Shown here: positions 56,510 through 64,000 of the stretch, piece by piece | Numbering within the stretch: position 1 is the first letter of the stretch | Layout: each line of letters begins with the position of its first letter | Source of the DNA: Streptomyces sp. WAC05374 | GTDB lineage: Bacteria > Actinomycetota > Actinomycetes > Streptomycetales > Streptomycetaceae | Length of the DNA stretch: 64,000 nt | Direction of reading: 5' to 3' | NCBI RefSeq assembly: GCF_004353505.1 | Contig: NZ_SMNQ01000006.1 | Coordinates: 124,001 to 188,000 of the forward strand | Notes under the pieces: generated by a model | What the model was told of the DNA's origin: nothing | Database searches by the model: none | What the model saw: the letters and a program-made list of their open reading frames with translations, nothing else | Position numbers and translations under genes: made by a program

Positions 56510-57187
56510 ATGACGATGAACCGCGTCGGGCGGTACGGCAGTCGTGCGGCGGCCGTGGTGGCCGTGGTCTGCGGGGCGGCGCTGGCCGGGGCGCTGCCCG
56601 CGTCCGCCGGCGAGCAGCCGACGAAGCCCGAGCTCCTGGCGGACTGCGCGTCCGGTGCGGGCAAGTGCACGTTCAACGAGCCGAAGCTCGGGGAGGCGTA
56701 CCTCGGGGCGTTCCACCAGGTGTCCGACTCGCTGTACAACTGCTCCAGCTCGGACGCCACGCAGAGCATGACGTGGGACGACACCGTCGGGTCGACCGAC
56801 TCGCTGGGTGTCTCGGTCACCGCGGGCGGCAAGATCGCGGGGATAGTGGACCTGAGCGTGACGGCGACTTACAGCCACAGTTGGTCGAGCACCCACTCGG
56901 AGAGCAGCTCGCTGAACATGACGGTCAAGCCGGGTGAAGTGGGCTGGATCTCGCGGGCCCAGGTGATGCAGAAGGTCTCCGGCACCTGGCAGACCCACTA
57001 CGACAGCCCCAAGTGGGGGCACTACTACTGGTTCGTCCCGGACACCATCACCGGGCCCGCCAAGAACGGCACGGACGGCAAGAGCAACGCCGTGGTGGTG
57101 AAGACCCGGAAGATGACCGACGCCGAGAAGCGGTCCTGCTCGGCCGACGCGGGGCACCAGGGCAGGGCGTTCGTGGAGCGGCGCTGA
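56510..57187 (+). CDS. Secreted beta-rich protein, possibly aerolysin-like
   Basis: A 225-aa Sec-secreted protein with signal peptide (residues 1-34: basic start, hydrophobic AAAVVAVVCGAALAGALPASAG). The mature protein has a Ser/Thr-rich alternating-polarity stretch (SLGVSVTAGGKIAGIVDLSVTATYSHSWSSTHSESSSLNMTVKPGEVGWISRAQVMQKV) reminiscent of the beta-hairpin/barrel region of aerolysin and ETX/MTX2 pore-formers, and four Cys (pairs near residues 45/52 and 78/205). The start is the ATG at 56510 with GAAGAGA. The toxin assignment rests on pattern only and is tentative. Confidence 0.6.
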   Translation: MTMNRVGRYGSRAAAVVAVVCGAALAGALPASAGEQPTKPELLADCASGAGKCTFNEPKLGEAYLGAFHQVSDSLYNCSSSDATQSMTWDDTVGSTDSLGVSVTAGGKIAGIVDLSVTATYSHSWSSTHSESSSLNMTVKPGEVGWISRAQVMQKVSGTWQTHYDSPKWGHYYWFVPDTITGPAKNGTDGKSNAVVVKTRKMTDAEKRSCSADAGHQGRAFVERR

Positions 57188-57200
57188 CGCGGGGGCCGCG

Positions 57201-57238
57201 CCCGGGGGCCGGCGTCGGGCGGGACGCCGGCCCCCGGG
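57201..57238. terminator. Bidirectional terminator, 16-bp perfect stem
   Basis: CCCGGGGGCCGGCGTC / GACGCCGGCCCCCGGG with a 6-nt loop between the converging ends of the secreted-protein gene (57187) and cobIJ (57244). Confidence 0.88.
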
Positions 57239-57243
57239 CGGGA

Positions 57244-58731
57244 TCACGCCTCCGGGTACCTGCGGGGTGTCCAGGCCACCGTGTCGCCGTCGCCCCGCCG
57301 GACCGCCTGGGTCTGGGAGGAGCCGATGAGCAGCAGGGTGCGCATGTCGACCTCCGCCGGGTCCAGGTCGGCCAGCGGCAGGACGCGGACGGACTCCTCG
57401 GGGCCGCCCACGTCGCGGGCGACGACCACCGGGGTGTCCGGGGCGCGGTGTTCCAGGAGCAGTTCGCGGGCCTTGGCGACCTGCCAGGTGCGGCTGGCGG
57501 AGCCGGGGTTGTAGAGGGCGAGGACCAGGTCGGCGGCGGTCGCCGCGCGCAGGCGCTCGGCGATGACGTCCCAGGGCTTGAGGCGGTCGGACAGGGAGAT
57601 CGTCGCGTAGTCGTGGCCCAGCGGGGCGCCCGCCTTGGCGGCGGCGGCGTTCGCGGCGGTCACGCCCGGCAGGACGCGGACCGGGACGTCCAGGTACGGG
57701 GCCTGGGAGGCGACCTCCAGGACCGCCGTGGCCATGGCGAACACGCCCGGGTCGCCGCCGGACACGACCGCCACGCGGCGCCCGCGCCGGGCCAGGTCCA
57801 GGGCGAACTCGGCGCGCTCCGACTCGACCTTGTTGTCCGAGCCGTGCCGCTGCTGGCCGGGGCGCACCGGCACCCGGTCCAGGTAGGTGGTGTAGCCAAC
57901 CAGGTCGGTCGCCGAGGCGAGCGCGCCCCGGGTCTCGGGCGTCAGCCACAGGGGGCCCGCCGGGCCGGTGCCGACGACCACGACCTCGCCCCGCTCGGGC
58001 GCGGCCGGACCGGAGTCGACGCGCGAGGGGAGCACCGCCACGGAGAAGTACGGGACCGACTCGGGGTCGACGTCCGCGAGGGCGCCGGTGCGTTCGCCGG
58101 CCATCGTGGCGCGCTCCACGTAGTGGGCGTCGTCCAGCCGCCCGGCCCGCTCCAGGGCGCGCCGGACCGCCGGGAAGGTGCGGCCGAGCTTCATGACGAC
58201 CGCCGAGTCGGTGGCCGCCAGGCGGGCCGTCAGCTCCTCCTCGGGCAGGGTGCCGGGGATGATCGTCAGGATCTCCTCGGCCTCGCACAGCGGCTTGCCC
58301 AGGCGGGCCGCCGAGGCGCTCACCGAGGTGACGCCGGGGATGACCTCGGTGTCGTACCGGTGCGCCAGCCGCTTGTGCATGTGCTGGTAGGAGCCGTAGA
58401 AGAGCGGGTCGCCCTCGGCGAGGACGGCCACCGTGCGGCCCGCGTCCAGGTGGGCGGCCAGGCGCGCGGACGCCTCCTCGTAGAAGTCGTTCAGCGCGCC
58501 GCGGTAGCCGCCCGGGTGGTCGGTGGTCTCCACGGTGAGCGGGTACATCAGGCGCTCTTCGACGTGGTCCTCGCGGATGTGCTCGGCCGCGATGGAGCGC
58601 GCTATCGACCGGCCGTGCCGGGCCGAGTGGTACGCGATCACGTCGGCGGCCGCGATGGCCTTCACCGCCGCCACCGTCATCAGGTTCGGGTCGCCGGGGC
58701 CCAGGCCCACGCCGTACAGCTTGCCGCTCAT
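57244..58731 (-). CDS. cobIJ: Precorrin-2 C20-methyltransferase / precorrin-3B C17-methyltransferase fusion
   Basis: A 495-aa two-domain tetrapyrrole methylase. The N-terminal CobI/CbiL half (1-240) has [26 protein letters not shown] and [16 protein letters not shown]; the C-terminal CobJ/CbiH half (250-495) has [34 protein letters not shown] and [13 protein letters not shown]. The fusion is common in actinobacteria. The start overlaps the cobH stop by ATGA. Confidence 0.95.
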   Translation of the reverse strand: MSGKLYGVGLGPGDPNLMTVAAVKAIAAADVIAYHSARHGRSIARSIAAEHIREDHVEERLMYPLTVETTDHPGGYRGALNDFYEEASARLAAHLDAGRTVAVLAEGDPLFYGSYQHMHKRLAHRYDTEVIPGVTSVSASAARLGKPLCEAEEILTIIPGTLPEEELTARLAATDSAVVMKLGRTFPAVRRALERAGRLDDAHYVERATMAGERTGALADVDPESVPYFSVAVLPSRVDSGPAAPERGEVVVVGTGPAGPLWLTPETRGALASATDLVGYTTYLDRVPVRPGQQRHGSDNKVESERAEFALDLARRGRRVAVVSGGDPGVFAMATAVLEVASQAPYLDVPVRVLPGVTAANAAAAKAGAPLGHDYATISLSDRLKPWDVIAERLRAATAADLVLALYNPGSASRTWQVAKARELLLEHRAPDTPVVVARDVGGPEESVRVLPLADLDPAEVDMRTLLLIGSSQTQAVRRGDGDTVAWTPRRYPEA

Positions 58732-59375
58732 GCCTGGATCTCCGCCTCGTGGGCGATCGCGTTGATCGCCGCCGCCGCCATGGCGCTGCCGCCCCGCCGG
58801 CCCCGCACCACCAGGTGCTCCAGGCCCGGGAACGCGGCCAGGGCGTCCTTGGACTCGGCCGCGCCGATGAACCCGACCGGTATGCCGATGACCGCCGCCG
58901 GGCGCGGCGCGCCCGCCTCGATCATCTCCAGGAGGCGGAACAGCGCGGTGGGGGCGTTGCCCACGGCGACGACCGACCCTTCGAGCCGGTCGCGCCACAG
59001 CTCCAGCGCGGCGGCGCTGCGGGTGGTGCCCAGCTCGGCGGCGAGCGCGGGCACCGACGGGTCGGAGAGCGTGCACACCACGTCGTTGCCGGCGGGCAGC
59101 CGCTTGCGCGTGACACCGCTGGCGACCATCTGCGCGTCGCACAGGATCGGCGCGCCGGCGCGCAGCGCCTCGCGGGCGCGGGCCACCACGCCGGGCGTGT
59201 ACGCCAGGTCGCGGACGAGGTCGACCATGCCGCAGGCGTGGATCATCCGCACGGCGACCTGGCTGACGTCGGCCGGCAGGTCCGCGAGATCCGCCTCGGC
59301 GCGGATCGTGGCAAAGGACTGGCGGTAGATCTCCGCCCCGTCCTTCTCGTAGTCGAACACTCTGCTCTCGCTCAT
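58728..59375 (-). CDS. cobH: Precorrin-8X methylmutase
   Basis: A 215-aa enzyme that moves the C11 methyl group to C12, giving hydrogenobyrinate. The catalytic His is His46 in [12 protein letters not shown]; other motifs are [19 protein letters not shown] and [18 protein letters not shown]. Both ends overlap neighbouring cob genes by ATGA, so cobG, cobH and cobIJ form one operon. Confidence 0.96.
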   Translation of the reverse strand: MSESRVFDYEKDGAEIYRQSFATIRAEADLADLPADVSQVAVRMIHACGMVDLVRDLAYTPGVVARAREALRAGAPILCDAQMVASGVTRKRLPAGNDVVCTLSDPSVPALAAELGTTRSAAALELWRDRLEGSVVAVGNAPTALFRLLEMIEAGAPRPAAVIGIPVGFIGAAESKDALAAFPGLEHLVVRGRRGGSAMAAAAINAIAHEAEIQA

Positions 59376-60550
59376 TTCGTCGATCCTTGTACGGTCATCC
59401 GGTACGCGCCCTCACCGGTCGCCACCATGTCGGTCCACGCGCCCTGCGGGTGGCCGCAGCGGCGGGCGCAGCCGGACCAGTGGACGGGCAGCGCACCCTC
59501 GCGGGGCCGCGCGTCCGCCCGTACGTCGGACAGGGACTTCGCGCAGCCGGGGCGCCCGGTGCACGCGGTGACGCCGGTCCAGGGGGAGTCGGCCCGGGTG
59601 ATGAACCCGGCCTCGCCGAGGGCGCCCAGCCGTTCCTCGGCCGCCGCGCGGTCGGCGAAGTGCGGCAGCACGAAGCCGCGCCACGGGGTGACCCGCACCT
59701 CCGCGGCGGGCAGCAGGGCGCGGAACTGCGCCGTGGTCACCCGGCCCAGGCGGGCGAGCACGCAGACCGTGCCGTCGCCGGCCAGACCGGGCTGGGGCGG
59801 CGCGCCGGCCGGCGGTACGGCGTCCGGGACGGGCTCGGCCGCGAGGGCCGCCCGCTCCAGGTGTCCCGTCACGTCCACGTCCTGCCCCGGTGGCAGCTCC
59901 CGTACCCGCCACGCGCCGGTGCCCGCGGCCCGGGCGGCCGCCAGGAACGCCGCGGCGGCGGTGAGCGCGGCGCGCGGCGCGTCGGCGGCGGCCACCCGGT
60001 ACGTCCGGCCGGCGACGTGCAGCAGGGCGGTGCCGTCCCCGGCTGCGAGCAACGTCACATCGGGGGACAGGGCCGCCACGTCTCCCCGTCCGTCGTCCAC
60101 GGCGAACAGGAAGCGGCCGGACAATTCCGGCGTCCAGTCCTCGGCGCACAGGAGCGCGTCCAGGCGCGCGGCCCAGGACTGCACCTCCGGCCCGGCGAGC
60201 GGCGAGACGACCATGTTCCGTACGCGTTCGTGCCGTTCGGAGGGGAGGAGGCCCGCCTCCCGCAGGACGTCCGCCAGCCCGGCGCCGCAACTCGCGCCCA
60301 GCCCCCGCAGTTCGATGTTGCCGCGCGAGGTGAGGGACAGGTGCCCGTCGCCCAGCCGGTCCGCGGCGTCCGCCAGCAACCGGACTTGACGCTCCGTCAG
60401 CACTCCGGTGGGCAGGCGCAGACGCGCCAGGGCGCCGTCGTCGGCCTGGTGCAGCCGCAGCGCACCCGGGCAGGCGTCACCGCGGTCCCGTATGTGAGCT
60501 TCGCCCCGGTCCTGGGGCTTTGGTGAGCTGGGCGGCATGGCGGCGAGCAT
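59372..60550 (-). CDS. cobG: Precorrin-3B synthase
   Basis: A 392-aa nitrite/sulfite reductase-fold enzyme of the oxygen-dependent pathway; it hydroxylates precorrin-3A using a 4Fe-4S cluster and O2. Seen: [17 protein letters not shown] (ferredoxin-like half domain), and the cluster-binding Cys pattern [10 protein letters not shown] ... [12 protein letters not shown]. The start is the ATG at 60550, 8 bp from AGAGG; ATG 60538 is an alternative. Divergent from the riboswitch-cobN unit; promoters overlap in the 60540-60580 region. Confidence 0.92.
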   Translation of the reverse strand: MLAAMPPSSPKPQDRGEAHIRDRGDACPGALRLHQADDGALARLRLPTGVLTERQVRLLADAADRLGDGHLSLTSRGNIELRGLGASCGAGLADVLREAGLLPSERHERVRNMVVSPLAGPEVQSWAARLDALLCAEDWTPELSGRFLFAVDDGRGDVAALSPDVTLLAAGDGTALLHVAGRTYRVAAADAPRAALTAAAAFLAAARAAGTGAWRVRELPPGQDVDVTGHLERAALAAEPVPDAVPPAGAPPQPGLAGDGTVCVLARLGRVTTAQFRALLPAAEVRVTPWRGFVLPHFADRAAAEERLGALGEAGFITRADSPWTGVTACTGRPGCAKSLSDVRADARPREGALPVHWSGCARRCGHPQGAWTDMVATGEGAYRMTVQGSTK

Positions 60551-60562
60551 ACGCGCAGCCTC

Positions 60563-60568
60563 TACTAT
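60563..60568 (+). promoter_or_regulatory. -10 element of the cobN transcript
   Basis: TACTAT at 60563-60568 sits just before the riboswitch start, predicting transcription start near 60575. No good -35 is seen at the expected spacing. Confidence 0.4.
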
Positions 60569-60571
60569 GCA

Positions 60572-60716
60572 GACGGCACAGGGTCCCAGGGCCCTAGGGA
60601 GGAAGCCCGGTGGGAATCCGGCGCGGTCCCGCCACTGTGAGTCCGCCGACGCGGACGAGTCAGGAACTCCCGCCGTCCTACGACCACCCGGGGCGCGGAC
60701 ACCCCGAGGAAGGCCT
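60572..60716 (+). ncRNA. Cobalamin (adenosylcobalamin) riboswitch
   Basis: Class I cobalamin riboswitch. The conserved core GGAAGCCCGGTGGGAATCCGG...GCGGTCCCGCCACTGTGA is at 60601-60640 and the B12-box-like GAGTCAGGAACTCCC at 60657-60671. A stem CGGGG/CCCCG (60689-60705) follows, adjacent to the cobN ribosome-binding site GAGGAAGG (60706-60713), so control is probably by occluding translation start. It controls cobN and whatever follows it downstream; no second copy is in the window. Confidence 0.93.
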
Positions 60717-60725
60717 GCGCACGCG

Positions 60726-64000
<3,275 letters not shown>

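Overview
The window is high-GC actinobacterial chromosome, almost certainly Streptomyces. The evidence is extreme third-position GC, many GTG starts and 4-base ATGA/GTGA gene overlaps, a SpoIIE-type PAS/GAF/PP2C/ATPase regulator, an SseB-like protein, F420-type chemistry and a cobaltochelatase-type cobalamin pathway. A perfect 14-bp parS-type palindrome in front of aspS suggests that the window lies in the oriC-proximal core of the chromosome.

Layout. 1-4.6 kb: housekeeping genes (M18 aminopeptidase, zinc-ribbon DUF6083-like protein, acyl-CoA dehydrogenase, SseB-like and LURP-one-like proteins). 4.8-15.9 kb: a class I lanthipeptide cluster holding a 60-aa FHLD-leader precursor, a terminator-like hairpin, LanC, full-length LanB, an ABC exporter, an LLM/F420-type oxidoreductase, a small membrane-tethered protein, a NarL-type regulator, a SAM methyltransferase and a convergent histidine kinase. 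16-19.3 kb: pirin, AI-2E-family permease, methyltransferase. 19.4-23.5 kb: SpoIIE-type phosphatase and aspS, divergent across the parS site. 23.5-35.2 kb: an accessory island between aspS and metG. It carries a three-gene HTH/nucleotidyltransferase-like/unknown operon, an orphan gene, an OYE/MerR divergon, and a polymorphic-toxin operon (SseB-like, ESX-like helical protein, 1564-aa Rhs/YD toxin, immunity candidate). 35.3-43 kb: metG, a two-component system whose kinase gene is broken at two very long G homopolymers, a VWA protein with a long Ala/Glu/Pro tract, and a PhoX-like Tat phosphatase with a PHO box. 43-49.2 kb: APC permease, membrane-anchored EEP hydrolase, small membrane protein, and a DrrAB-like ABC exporter whose gene junction has been expanded by a 45-bp repeat. 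49.2-64 kb: LysR and the cobalamin genes cobLM, cbiD, cobK, cobIJ-cobH-cobG and cobN (behind a B12 riboswitch). These are interrupted by a TerD/nuclease-like fusion gene and a secreted beta-rich, aerolysin-like protein.

How the parts work together. The lanthipeptide genes form one route. LanB dehydrates Ser/Thr of the precursor, LanC closes thioether rings at Cys51 and Cys60, the LLM enzyme and methyltransferase are candidate tailoring enzymes, and the ABC protein exports the product. No leader protease is seen. The cob genes encode most of the corrin-ring methylation and contraction steps plus cobalt insertion. They lie in at least four transcription units on both strands, and the only visible riboswitch precedes cobN. 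Start codons and functions of unrecognised genes are inferences, and no similarity search was possible.
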